DNA of 64,000 nucleotides, taken from assembly GCA_036874045.1 (NCBI GenBank), contig CM072341.1, positions 198,501 through 262,500 on the forward strand, read 5' to 3'. Position numbers and translations under genes: made by a program. Every line of letters starts with the position of its first letter. Position 1 is the stretch's first letter. Shown here piece after piece: positions 10,435-20,817 of this stretch. Below the pieces are notes generated by a model. The model was given only the letters and a program-made list of their open reading frames with translations. It did no database searches and was not told where the DNA came from. Source of the DNA: Cymodocea nodosa. Taxonomy: Eukaryota; Streptophyta; Magnoliopsida; Alismatales; Cymodoceaceae.

Positions 10435-11800
10435 AAGGGACAGGAAGAAAAGAGGAAGAGAAGAAGAAGGGGAGGTGGGAAACTTACTCAAAGAGGTCAA
10501 GTTAGGTAGAGAGATTACTTGATCAGCAAGTCTATTAATTTGGTGATATCATTCAAAGTATATATTCTAATAACTATTTTGATTATCAAATATATTTTAT
10601 GAGATTATTCTTGTGATGAACGTTGAATTTAATTTCAGAATCTTGGAACGTAATTTATTGTTTTGTGTATCTCATGTGATCAATTTCATATGTTTTATGT
10701 GAATAATTAGTATTTATAAAGTATTTCATGTGACAGTTGAGTCTTGTAATGATTGTGGAAAAATTTCCTTGTGGTAGTTATTATTATTGTTAAGTTGTTC
10801 TTATAATGATTGTGCACCTAAAAAATATGAGAATTATCATTTGTCTCAGTTGGTATGATATTTTTATTAAGTAAATTATTTTGCAATGTTACGCCCATAA
10901 TTAAAGAAACCTAGGCAAAATGTTGAATATGTAGGCCCCCATTAGCTTATATCTCAGCTTAGCATGAAGGGTCTTGAAAAGCCTTAAAGTTATGTTCTAG
11001 GATGGATTATAGAGGTTGATATGGCATTATGCTTATAATTAAAGTAACTAGTACTCTAATATCTATGCCTTAAGGTCATATTGGATGTTCTTTATGAATG
11101 GACAAGAAGAAAAGAGGAAGAGAAGTACATGAGGAGGTAGTAAATTTAAGTAAAGTTACGTAATTTCGTATGATATGTCAATTGGATTGTATCGTATGAG
11201 CACGACCTGATTGCCCAAGCACGATCCGTAGTGTAGAATCCACTCATATTGTGGTAGTTAAAGATATAATATATTTGACTGTATTAGGTTGTATCGAATC
11301 ATGCATACAATTTTTATAAATAGTATATTAACTGTATAGAAGTTTACATCTACACCGATTCATATTATCATAAGTTAATTTCACTAAACGACAATCCAAT
11401 AGAACCTAAAAAATTTTACCCTGATGATCAATAATATTGTTTGACTATGTTAAGGTTAGCACGATTAATTTCAATGTAGTTGACATGTTTGTTTAATTCT
11501 TGCGATGAATTTAGAAAAATTTGCTTATGTTAGCCACAATTATTATTATGCTATTCTTATAATGATATTGCACCCAAAAAATAAGAGAATTAATATTTAT
11601 GCCCATAATTAGAGAAATTAGTCAAAATGATGAATATCTAGGTCCCAACACAAGGCTGGAATGTGACATCTAACCCTTGTTACAAGGCTTACATCTAACA
11701 TTAGCAGGAAGGGTCTTAAGGTTATGTTCTACGCCTGGTTACAGAAGCTGATACCGCAAAATTGCACTCATAATTAAAGAGACTAGTCTTTTATAAATGT
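10435..11800. repeat. Two-copy direct duplication, 660-720-bp offset
   Basis: GACAGGAAGAAAAGAGGAAG at 10,440 returns as GACAAGAAGAAAAGAGGAAG at 11,100. The TTCTTATAATGATTGTGCACC segment near 10,798 returns near 11,556. The block with CCCATAATTAAAGAAACC near 10,892 and GGGTCTTGAAAAG near 10,969 returns near 11,604 and 11,711. The copies are diverged and have no coding content. They could be two decayed terminal repeats or a simple tandem duplication. I could not find inverted termini to decide. Confidence 0.6.
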
Positions 11801-12264
11801 TACAGTGATCGTCATTGGCAACAGCATTTGGGGCGTGACACCGTCACTTGGTTTTTTGCCGTTAGAAAATTGTTCTAATGGCGTTTTTCTTCTTATCAGA
11901 AATTTCTCCATCGATCCCTGATATATATCGTCAAACATACATACAAGAATAATAAATTCGAGTTAAAATGTGAACAAAAATAGACGAGAGAAGCTTAAAT
12001 AAAGACAGTTTCCTTACAAGAATTTGTATTTAATAAACGAGCCCCATAATATTGCCGAATACAAGTATCAGTTTTTGTTTTTTCCAATTTTTCTGTGCAG
12101 ATGTTTTCAATTAAACTAGGATTTAGTTGTTTGCGAATGAAAGTTTTTTATGTAGAACAATTAATTAATAATTTCCTTTTCCTTTGTACATGCATGCATG
12201 CATGATCTTAATCGGTCTAGAAGAACAAAAGGTACGTGATCGTATATATATATACATACGAAGA
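11801..12264. other. Spacer upstream of the repeat-protein gene
   Basis: AT-rich. The frame of the next gene is open back to 12,184, with further ATG codons at 12,190 and 12,202. A TA-rich tract at 12,243-12,256 lies just before the chosen start. No clear promoter can be assigned. Confidence 0.3.
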
Positions 12265-14148
12265 ATGTCCGACAAGAAAGAAAGGCCTAGGAAGAGGGAC
12301 ATTTGTTATGGACTTTTAAAAAAGGCGACTAGATCAACCATTCTTCATGCTGTTGGAATTCCAGACGTAGGAATGCTTCTTGAGATACCTGAATATATCG
12401 ATGGTATCTCTACTATTATTGAGTTGATAGCGGATGGAGAAGACTACGGCGTCATCCCTTCTCAACCTCCGCCGGTAAATAATGATCTTTCTTTTTTTTT
12501 TTAAAAAAAAGTTGCATATATTTCTTATATATCTGTGAATTTATATTGAATAGATGTGAGATCGAGGTGACGATCAGATGTTTGTTTAGACAATATTATT
12601 TTGTTTAGATTTGCATGCATCACTTAATAAGAAAAATCTCATATATATATATGGATTTATTCCCATCCACTTAATCAATCCTGTGTATGTTAAATATCAC
12701 GAAGTACATATAATTATCTCCTTTGTGCTAAATAGAAATGTTACGTAATTACTTTGATGTATTTGGCTCTATATATACTTGTTATTTGTTTATTACTATA
12801 AGAAGATATGTAATCTAAATTTCTCCTACGTGCATGAATGAACTCGATGAATGGAATCTCACTTTACGTAAATTAATTTCTTCTTCAATAAGAACCATGT
12901 AGACAGATTGTACAGATTCAGAAACAGAGTTTGTATCATGTACAGATTCAAAAGTCTAAATGAACTAATTAGCCTCATTGGTGGGGATCGAGGTCCTCGA
13001 TCACACCACTTTTACACGAATCCAATCCTGCATTTGCAAGATTTGATCCTGCGTGCATGTTACAAATGTGGAATAATTACGTTACTGTTTTGTTTTCAGA
13101 AAATTTTTGCCCATTTATCTCTAATTTCTTTGAACTTCTTTTTACTGGGAAGAAGAATGCCAAGGCTAATATTGCTGCAGCAGTTGTTGAGAATGTAACT
13201 GCAACTGCTGAAATATCAACAGAAGCTTCCATGTCTGTGACAGCCGATGCATCCATGATAGAAAATAGATTAATAGATAATATTGCTGCAGCAGTTGTTG
13301 AGAATGTAACTGCAACTGCTGAAATATCAACAGAAGCTTCCATGTCTGTGACAGCCGATGCATCCATGATAGAAAATAGAATAATAGATAATATTGCTGC
13401 AGCAGTTGTTGAGAATGTAACTGCAACTGCTGAAATATCAACAGAAGCTTCAATGTCTATGACAGCCGATACAGTAATAGATAATACTACTGCTGCACTT
13501 GTCGAGAATGCAACCGCAACTGCTGAAATATCAACAGAAGCTTCAGTGTCCATGACAGTCAATACAATAATAGATAATACTGATATTGCCGAGAATGTAA
13601 CTACAACTGCTGAAATATCAACAGAAGATTTCATGCCTATAACAGCCGATGCAGTAATAGATAATACTACTGTTGAGAATGTAACTGCAACTGCTGAAAT
13701 ATCAACAGAAGCTTCAGTGTCCATGACAGCCAATACAATAATAGATAATACTATCGCTGCACTTGTTGAGAATGTAACTGCAACTGCTGAAATATCCACA
13801 GAAGCTTCAATGTCTGTGACAGCCAATACAGTAATTGATAACACTGATATTGCTGAGAATGTAACTACAACTGCTGAAATATCAACAGAAGCTTTCATGC
13901 CTATAACAGCCGAAGATGTGACTACAGATTTGATGGCCATTGTTCGGGGTATTCTACTTGACTCGGTCACAAATTTTTCTGGAAACATTGGATGTGCCAC
14001 TCTTAACGGTGTTACGGGTATTCTTCTTGGCTGGATCAAAATTATTACCAAAAACAAGTTCGTTAAGTGGGCTTTGTTTTTATTCTTTTTAGTTATGTTA
14101 GTTTGGTTGTGCTTCTTCATAGTTGCCCTTTATATTATATTTAAATGA
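12265..14148 (+). CDS. Unrecognised tandem-repeat protein with C-terminal membrane anchor
   Basis: I do not recognise this gene. Exon 1 (12,265-12,474) encodes a basic start, MSDKKERPRKR, then a globular-looking stretch ending SQPPP before a GTAAAT donor. Exon 2 (13,153-14,148) joins in phase 0 after a pyrimidine-rich tract and GGGAAG. The spliced product is 401 residues. Residues about 75-325 are eight repeats of VENVTATAEISTEAS-type sequence, rich in Thr, Ala, Ser and Glu. Repeat starts lie at 13,207, 13,318, 13,429, 13,522, 13,609, 13,693, 13,786 and 13,873. All spacings (111, 111, 93, 87, 84, 93, 87) are multiples of three. The C-terminus is KNKFVKWALFLFFLVMLVWL and continues hydrophobic for 12 residues, which suggests a tail anchor. 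The intron and the GKK at the exon 2 start resemble intron 1 and exon 2 of the neighbouring F-box/PP2 genes, so the gene looks chimeric. Starts at 12,190 or 12,202 are possible. Confidence 0.55.
13168..13920 (+). repeat. In-frame coding minisatellite (111-bp and 84-93-bp units)
   Basis: The first two 111-bp units (13,168-13,278 and 13,279-13,389) differ at one base by eye, so that duplication is recent. The later units are shorter. The pair at 13,522/13,609 is repeated at 13,786/13,873 with a constant 264-bp offset, which shows a higher-order duplication of a two-repeat block. All length changes keep the reading frame. Confidence 0.85.
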
Positions 14149-15800
14149 AAAGTGTACACGTTCTTTCAAAGCTTTATGTTTTGTATGAAATTGTATGGTT
14201 TGAATAAGTATGAAAAAACTTAAGGGTTTTATGAAAAGCTCTCACAGCTTTATGTTCCTTTTGGCAATAAAATATTCACCTTAAAGTTACTTCTTTCAAA
14301 GCTTTATGTTATTTATTCTTCCCATGCTGTAAGTATTACAACTTCAGTCTTCGCTGTTCAAGCTAGAAAAGAACAGCTAATTATGTAAAATGTATATTAA
14401 ACGAAAAGTACATAGCATTCGCTCTAAAAAGAATAAAATACTTACCATAGAAAGTTGGTGGCTGATCAAATTAGTTTCACTTTATTTAACAATTTTTATG
14501 GTAATGTCTCGAGGAAGAACAATTTGATTAGGTATGGAAAGTACTTTAGAACCTTAAAGAAATGTATGTACAAAGTCTGAACTGTAAGGTCACATTTACT
14601 TGCAGTTGCAATCGCGTATAATCTAAACTCTAATCTCTTAAATGTTTGAATAATAATACATATATTTAGTCAACTTTGTTTATATTAGTACTTGAATATA
14701 TTGAATGAAACAGACTATATGTAAATGACCTCGTATGCGAATTTGTGGCTAATTCCTATGACTTGATTTCCGCAAGGTGGGATAATAGGAAGATGACAAC
14801 AATAAAGTTAATTAACATAACCAATAAAAAAGCTATAGAATATTGAGATTCAAACTATAAAAATATGCTTCTAAGATATATAAAATTCACTTCTAAAACT
14901 AACCTCAAAGAATTCTTTATCGAGTACACGTATTTTGAAATTACTTCACCATGTATGAACAACCCAGGCGATATCTTGCTAAATATAAACAAATAAATTA
15001 TCCTTCATAAATTCATTATTAAAAATAGGATTATCTCTTATTTAATAGCTATGATTAAAATTATTTAATTCTTTCCTATTTATTACGATAAATCACTATG
15101 TTCATCATCAAATATATTATAATTAATTATTGATGATGATGATGATATTTATGAAAAGTAAGACATATTTTGTGTTTATTGTATTTCATATTTTGTAACA
15201 TAGATATCAAATATATTATTTAAATTTTATTCTACATTTTTAATTATTACATCAAGTTTTACATTTAAACAAGTTTGTATTATATTTATTAATTTTTTAA
15301 CAACTTTTACTTTAGTCTTACGATCTAAATAAGAGAGATATCTTATTCTATTTTTTATTTTTTATTGATTTAAATGTTTTTTTTTTACAAACATTAAAAA
15401 ACAAATATTATTTTAACACTTGTTTAATCGACTCAGTTAATTTTCTAATATATTATCAGGCGAATCTAACCTACGCAATTGATAACTCTAATAAAAATTA
15501 CGTGGATTTGATCTACGGTAATGCAAAATGAGACTGGTGTTGTTGTTATTTTTGAATTTTATAATGACAAGTTGACAGAGTCAGAAAGTCACGTGACGGT
15601 GTATTTAAATATTAACATATCGATCGATATTTTTTATCTGCAAGTGGCAAAGAAATACATTCTGTTGGAAAGAGAGATGCGTTGACTACGTAACGACGAA
15701 GCCATCGATCGTTTCTGTTTATCGTCAATCTCTCCGTCCGTCCACGCCGGTCGCCGAAGCTGCCACCACTCTCGGTCTTAGATCGCTTGACAGCCCGCCA
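14149..15800. other. Intergenic DNA between repeat-protein gene and PP2-B copy C
   Basis: A CTTTCAAAGCTTTATGTT motif occurs at about 14,163 and 14,292, with a diverged form at about 14,243. The 14,660-14,740 stretch resembles 1735-1815 of copy A's flank (shared GTAAATGACCTC). 14,850-15,550 is very AT-rich with nothing recognisable. The last 150 bp is the 5' leader shared with the copy at 25,884 and with the pseudogene at 6,865. Confidence 0.4.
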
Positions 15801-18800
15801 ATGACGCCTGATTTGTCAAGGTTGCCGGAGGGATGCGTCGCCCACGTCCTCTCCCTGACGTCCCCGCAGGACGCCTGCGTCGCCTCGGCGGTGTCTAGGT
15901 TGTTCTACTCTGCTGCGGGCTCCGATGCGGTGTGGGAGCGCTTCCTGCCGCCGGATTACGAAGGGATCATCGCCAGGGCGGTGGATCAGGTGGCGTTCTC
16001 GTCCAGGAAGGAGCTCTTCGCCCGCCTCTGCCGACCTCTTCTCGTCGATGGCGGCAGGAAGGTAACGGATCTTGATAGATCTGCCAAATAAATAAATTAA
16101 TTCATGGAAAATAATTTTTTTTAAACATATTCTGTTTTTTTTTTTGTTTTCTTCTTTTTTAGATAACGAGGTAAGTTATGTCAAAGAAGAAAAAACTTTA
16201 GTTATGTTGTCACAACCAAAGCAAAATTCTTCAAAATTAGTACATGATGAAAATAAAAGAATCGAAGTAAAAGCAATCAAAGAATGAAAAGGAGCATCAC
16301 TTGTTTCCTTCTTGCTCATTGGTCCAAATTCTTCTTGTTGATCCAAGAACAAGTGAGGAGTCTACCACATCAGTAACGACATTTTTAGTATTAAGCAAAA
16401 CTCGATCATAGGTACCTACAAGTCTTTCTCAGTTTGATCTCGAATCTTGAATTAGATTCACTTGAGAATTTGCAACAAGAATATCTAGTCAAAAGTAAGT
16501 AAAATAAGATTCAAATATTAAGGTAATATTCAAAGGTGAACAACTAAAAATAACTTTATTCCTCGTAGACCGACAAGTTGTTTAAATGAAAGTTAAATAG
16601 TAAAGAATGCCAAAGTTGATTTATTACCAAATTGATTACGACGCAGATTTATTTTAAAAGTAAAAGTAGGAAATTATCAATGTAATAGAAACAACAAAAA
16701 AAGTAATAGAAAGTAATAAAATACAACTATTCAGCGTTCGTAACAAGTTTGTAGATAAAATATGATTTTTATAATAAAAGTTGATTGTTATGACTTGTGG
16801 TGATAAAATATGAATAAATCACAGATAAATGTTTAGTAGTGTTCACTCCAAAATCACAAGTAGAACAAGTAAGAGAGTCATTCTAACCTCTCTTATTTAA
16901 ATTTTCTTTTATAAGAAGCTTATCATGAGTACAAAATCAAGTAATAATTTCAACTTTAAGTGATGCTCTATGATTGAGGTCAACTAAAATCTTAACCTAT
17001 GATAGAGTCCTCCTTGCCTTGCCTTAGAAATCCTCCTTCTTTCCTCTCCCCACTCTTTTTTCTTAACTTTGTTCTATATGAGAATAGTTTTTTAGACCAC
17101 CTCCAAGCTTGGCAACCATCCAAAGTTCATCATCATTTTGAGCATAACCTCCACTCACACTAGTCACCTGCCCTTTTCCTTTTGAGTTGCAATCTACTGG
17201 TGAATAGTCTTGGACCCTCTATTCTCTCATGCCCCTTTCATTCCTTTTGCCCTAAACCAAGGGTTTGTTTGTTTGAGAAGAGATCTCCAAACCATCACCT
17301 GTTATGGCTCTCACAACAAGAGAAGAAGACCAAAGGTGATACCAACCCCACACGCGTCCAAGGGTTGCCAACATATCTTCCCATCCATGTAGCCAAGTCC
17401 TCGTACCACCACTCCCACCTTCTACTTCTACAATGACTTTCTCCAGCTTTAGTTGACGGATACGAGGATGCCCGCTTCCCCACGAAAGATACAAAGGAAG
17501 TATCAGAGTGTCTTGGAAAGCAAATATACATAAGAGTTCTACCCTTCAATGAGACATGATTTTTTGGTTCTTTGCACAATCGAGGCTAGGCTTGATTAGA
17601 CCACCTTCTGCAAACATATTGAGCTAGGAAGGGAAGGGAAGGGATACCAATAAAGTGAGGTATTATCAAAACAAAATCTGGATACACTTATTTCCTTCCC
17701 TTCTTTATTATTATTATTATTATTATTTACCTTATGTTTATGACTTTATTTTAAAAAATGTTTAACCCCATTTTAGCCTTTATATTTGATATTTCAAATG
17801 CGATAATTTCCTTTTTAAATATCTGTATTTCTATATCTAAAATGCTTGATCTATATTCAAATATTATAATTTCATTTTTGATACGCCTATTTATATGTAA
17901 AATATTTAGGTTCATTTTAGATATATGAGTTTATTTCTAAAGCATTTTAACTTTTATTTTGGATATTTTATATATATAATGCTTTTTGTTTTATTTTAGA
18001 TACTTGTATTTATATCTAAAATATTCTTAATTTTATCTAAAATGTTTTAATTTTATTTTAGATGTATATGCTTTATATCTAAAATATTTTAGGTTTCTAT
18101 TTTAGATATTTGTATTTTATATCTAAAATGTGTTTTGGTTTTATATCAGAAAAATATATTTATATCTACAATGGACATTTTATATGTGATGCCCAAGATA
18201 TTTTATTTTTTTTATCTTAGATATTTATACCTTGGATTTCATTTACTTTAGCTATTTATATTTCATTCATTTTTTCAATTCAATTTTTTTATGTTATAAA
18301 AACATATTTTTTGGTTTGGTCTAACCAAACTTTAAATTTGGTGGGACCAATCTTTTTCCTTTTTTTTAAAAAAAAAATTTACGGTTTGGTTAGAGCAATC
18401 TTTTTCTCCCTTTTTTTTCTAGGTTCAGTCTATTTAAATTCTAAATTTAATCAAACCAATCTTCTCTTTTTTTTAAAAAAAAGAGTTCAATATGATTAAA
18501 CCACATACTGTGCGTCTTTTAACAATTTTATCAACCACATGAATCCAACCAATGGTTGCAGGAGGCCATTCCAAAGTGGAGGCGCAGGACCCGAATAGGA
18601 TAAGAGGTGTTGTTGGGACTTGCACCCTTAAATATTACAAAAAAAAATTTCATTTCGTATTTCTGGATTGTAAACTCGAGAGGTTGTAAGATGTTAGTAC
18701 GAATACTATTTTATGATTAACTCTTATTCACTTATGTTTACTTTAAATTCATGAAATATGGTCGTTACGCCAAGTAAAAATGGTAATTACTTTGGGGTGT

Positions 18801-19935
18801 CTGGCGTTACCAAACTTGTTATTATTTATTACTCGACGAATCGAATCGACTTCGTATACGTTGCTTCTTCTTCTTCAAAACAAACAAAAAAAAACCATGT
18901 AAATCGTGTTTTCCATAGGGCTCAATCAAAATGTGTCTGGCTTGCGCTAGGCTTGATCATGTGCATGTTCTTCGAGTGAAATTGAAATAATTGCATTACT
19001 GCTTTGCTTTTAATAAATCGTTTACTTGTTTGTCTAAACACGACAAGTTTCGAGCGTGGTAATCATTTGCTTGTTTTGTCTCTAATTTTTTTTGAACTTC
19101 TCTTCAGAATCTTGTTTTAGTTAAATCTACCGGAAGGAAATGTTTCATGTTGTCAGCAAGAGAGCTTTGGATCGCATGGGGAGACTCTCCTCTATACTGG
19201 AATTGGACTTCTCATCCAGAATCAAGGTTTGAATGATGTTATCTGAGTCTTCCAATCTTTATTATCATTAGAGAATTTTGGGTATTTGTTTTATTCTTTT
19301 CACCTCTTTCGAACTACACTAAATTAACCTAAAGGGAATATTATTTTAGTGTGGCCGGTGGAAGAACCGACCGCTAATGCAAACTTCACGCTGACATAAA
19401 GAAATACTAACGCGTCACTAAGGTGAACTTTATACTAATCTGAAGGAAAGAAACATTTGGAGTAAGCCAGTGGAATAACCTAACCGCCACTAGTCTACTT
19501 AGTATTTATTGTGAATTTTATAATATTAACGTCTTATTTATTCACCTCAGGTTCTCAGAGGTTGCCACACTCTGGAATGTTTGCTGGTTGGAGATCACAG
19601 GGAGACTGGAAACTGCTGAGTTATCGCCAAAAACAACCTATGTTGCATATTTCATCTTCAAATTAATCCCCGGTCATCATCGTGGCTTCGATAATAGATC
19701 TCAAGAAGCCCATGTTATCATGGAAACACAAATCTCAAGGAACAATGTGTCTCTAATGGCAAGAAATGGCAGGCGCCTTGCAAGAAGTGATGGGTGGATG
19801 GAGCTCGCCATGGGAGAATTTTTCAACGACGATGGGCGTGGAGAAGTTGCCGTCAAATTAAAAGAAGTTGATGATTACAATTGGAAGGGGGGTTTGATTG
19901 TCGAAGGAATTGAGTTCAGGCCTAAAAACCAATAA
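15801..19935 (+). CDS. PP2-B: F-box/PP2-B protein (copy C), long intron 1
   Basis: Exons are 15,801-16,061, 19,108-19,226 and 19,551-19,935, giving 254 residues with phases 0 and 2. Exon 1 carries the F-box, with LPEGCVAHVLSLTSPQDAC near residues 7-25 and the AVWERFLPPDY segment. Exon 2 (NLVLVKSTGRKCFMLSAREL, WGDSPLYWNWTSHPES) and exon 3 (KTTYVAYFIFKL, SDGWMELAMGEFFND, GLIVEGIEFRPKN) form the PP2 lectin domain. The F-box should bind SKP1 in an SCF E3 ligase, and the PP2 domain is expected to bind glycans or glycoproteins. The loop between the RNNVSL segment and SDGWMEL is about 30 residues shorter than in copy D. The ATG lies in CCAATGACG after a leader shared with two other copies. Intron 1 is stretched to 3 kb by a 2.5-kb insertion, which might affect splicing; the splice sites themselves are intact. 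Confidence 0.85.
17780..18200. repeat. AT-rich tandem repeat of short inverted repeats
   Basis: A unit of about 45-60 bp recurs some eight times. Each unit pairs TTTTAGATAT with ATATCTAAAA around a short TTGTATTT-like loop, so each could fold back on itself. The copies are clearest at 17,990-18,135. Confidence 0.65.
18308..18500. repeat. Short tandem repeat with GGTTTGGTTA / AACCAATC blocks
   Basis: About three copies of a block that goes from (A/G)GTTTGGTCTAACCAAAC or a variant, through a poly(T) run, to AAAAAAA and CAATCTT. The left half of the first copy is itself an inverted repeat, TTTGGTCTAACCAAA. Confidence 0.5.
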
Positions 19936-20779
19936 GGTTCTTTATTAGTCAGATTTGTTTGAGTCAGATCGAGTGGCTTGCATCGTTACGAAAAGTTCTC
20001 GATGAATAAATGGAAATCGTTAGAATGATATCTTATCTAAAGAGAACCTAAGTTACTTTTTTATTATATCGATTAATTTTTCTCTTTTATTATTTGATGT
20101 CTATAGTTTAGCTCTTCAAGGACACGAGCACCTAAGTTAGTTACTTTTGTATTATCTTTCCTTCACGATATTTTGAATTCTATACAAGTTGCTTTAGTTC
20201 ATTTCATATGATCCCACGGTGGCATTCTTAATTACTTCATGGAACCATTTCGGCATCTCAACCTCAAGGTTCATGGATAATGTAAAATAATATTAATAAA
20301 CAACAAGGAGAGAGGCCCATACTGCTTCGGGAAAATAAAAAAATAAAAAAAATAAAGATCTTGGAACGACCCATACTGTTTGTTAGGCCGAAAGAATCAG
20401 ATTCAATAGGTGTTTGCTTAGTTCTTAAGTTATTCTCCAGTCCCAACCCAAAGGCCTTTGTTTCTGGACGAGCGTACACGATCGACTCATGCTGCGTGCA
20501 CCTCATCCGTTCGACGTTTTTCCGCTGAGAAAGGAAAAGGCAATGCCTTTCGCCCAAAGAAGAATCGATTGTAATACGAGGCTTTGCGGCAAAATTCGCT
20601 TTTCCGGAAAAGCAGGTTGACGTGGATTACGCTGCTTTTGAGTCCTCCACGTGGATTGCATTCAGTTCGGTTTGCATGCCAAATTGTCAATCGAGCAAAA
20701 GGCCACAATAATCTCCCCAAACTTCAGGCGAAAAGTGCAAAATACCCAACTCATCTCCTTCGCATGGAAGGATATTGCC
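19936..20779. other. Spacer between PP2-B copies C and D
   Basis: No gene seen. The last 250 bp before copy D is more GC-rich and contains CACGTGG near 20,648, a G-box-like element, but its role is unproven. Confidence 0.3.
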
Positions 20780-20785
20780 TATAAA
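20780..20785 (+). promoter_or_regulatory. TATA box of PP2-B copy D
   Basis: TATAAA within CCTATAAATTAAT, 38 bp before the ATG at 20,818. With the usual 25-32-bp spacing the mRNA leader would be only a few bases long. Confidence 0.5.
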
Positions 20786-20817
20786 TTAATCGGCACCCAA
20801 AACCGAATCCTGCGGTA

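Larger units (their letters stand above)
16136..18646. mobile_element. 2.5-kb insertion of unknown class in intron 1 of copy C
   Basis: Intron 1 of copy C matches that of the copy at 25,884 up to AAATAAATAAATT...TTTAAAC (about 16,130). It resumes at TTTCATTTCGTATTT.TGGATTGTAAA (about 18,646). Between these points lies extra sequence that begins with a run of T. I see no terminal repeats, no transposase or polymerase reading frame, and no clear target duplication. It could be a worn non-autonomous element or several nested pieces. It contains the two AT-rich repeat tracts listed separately. Confidence 0.55.

Noticed and set aside
13077..14120. 347-codon open frame on the - strand
   Set aside because: It lies opposite the repeat exon and has no splice context or recognisable domain. 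The sense frame has a coherent membrane anchor and phase-matched exons.
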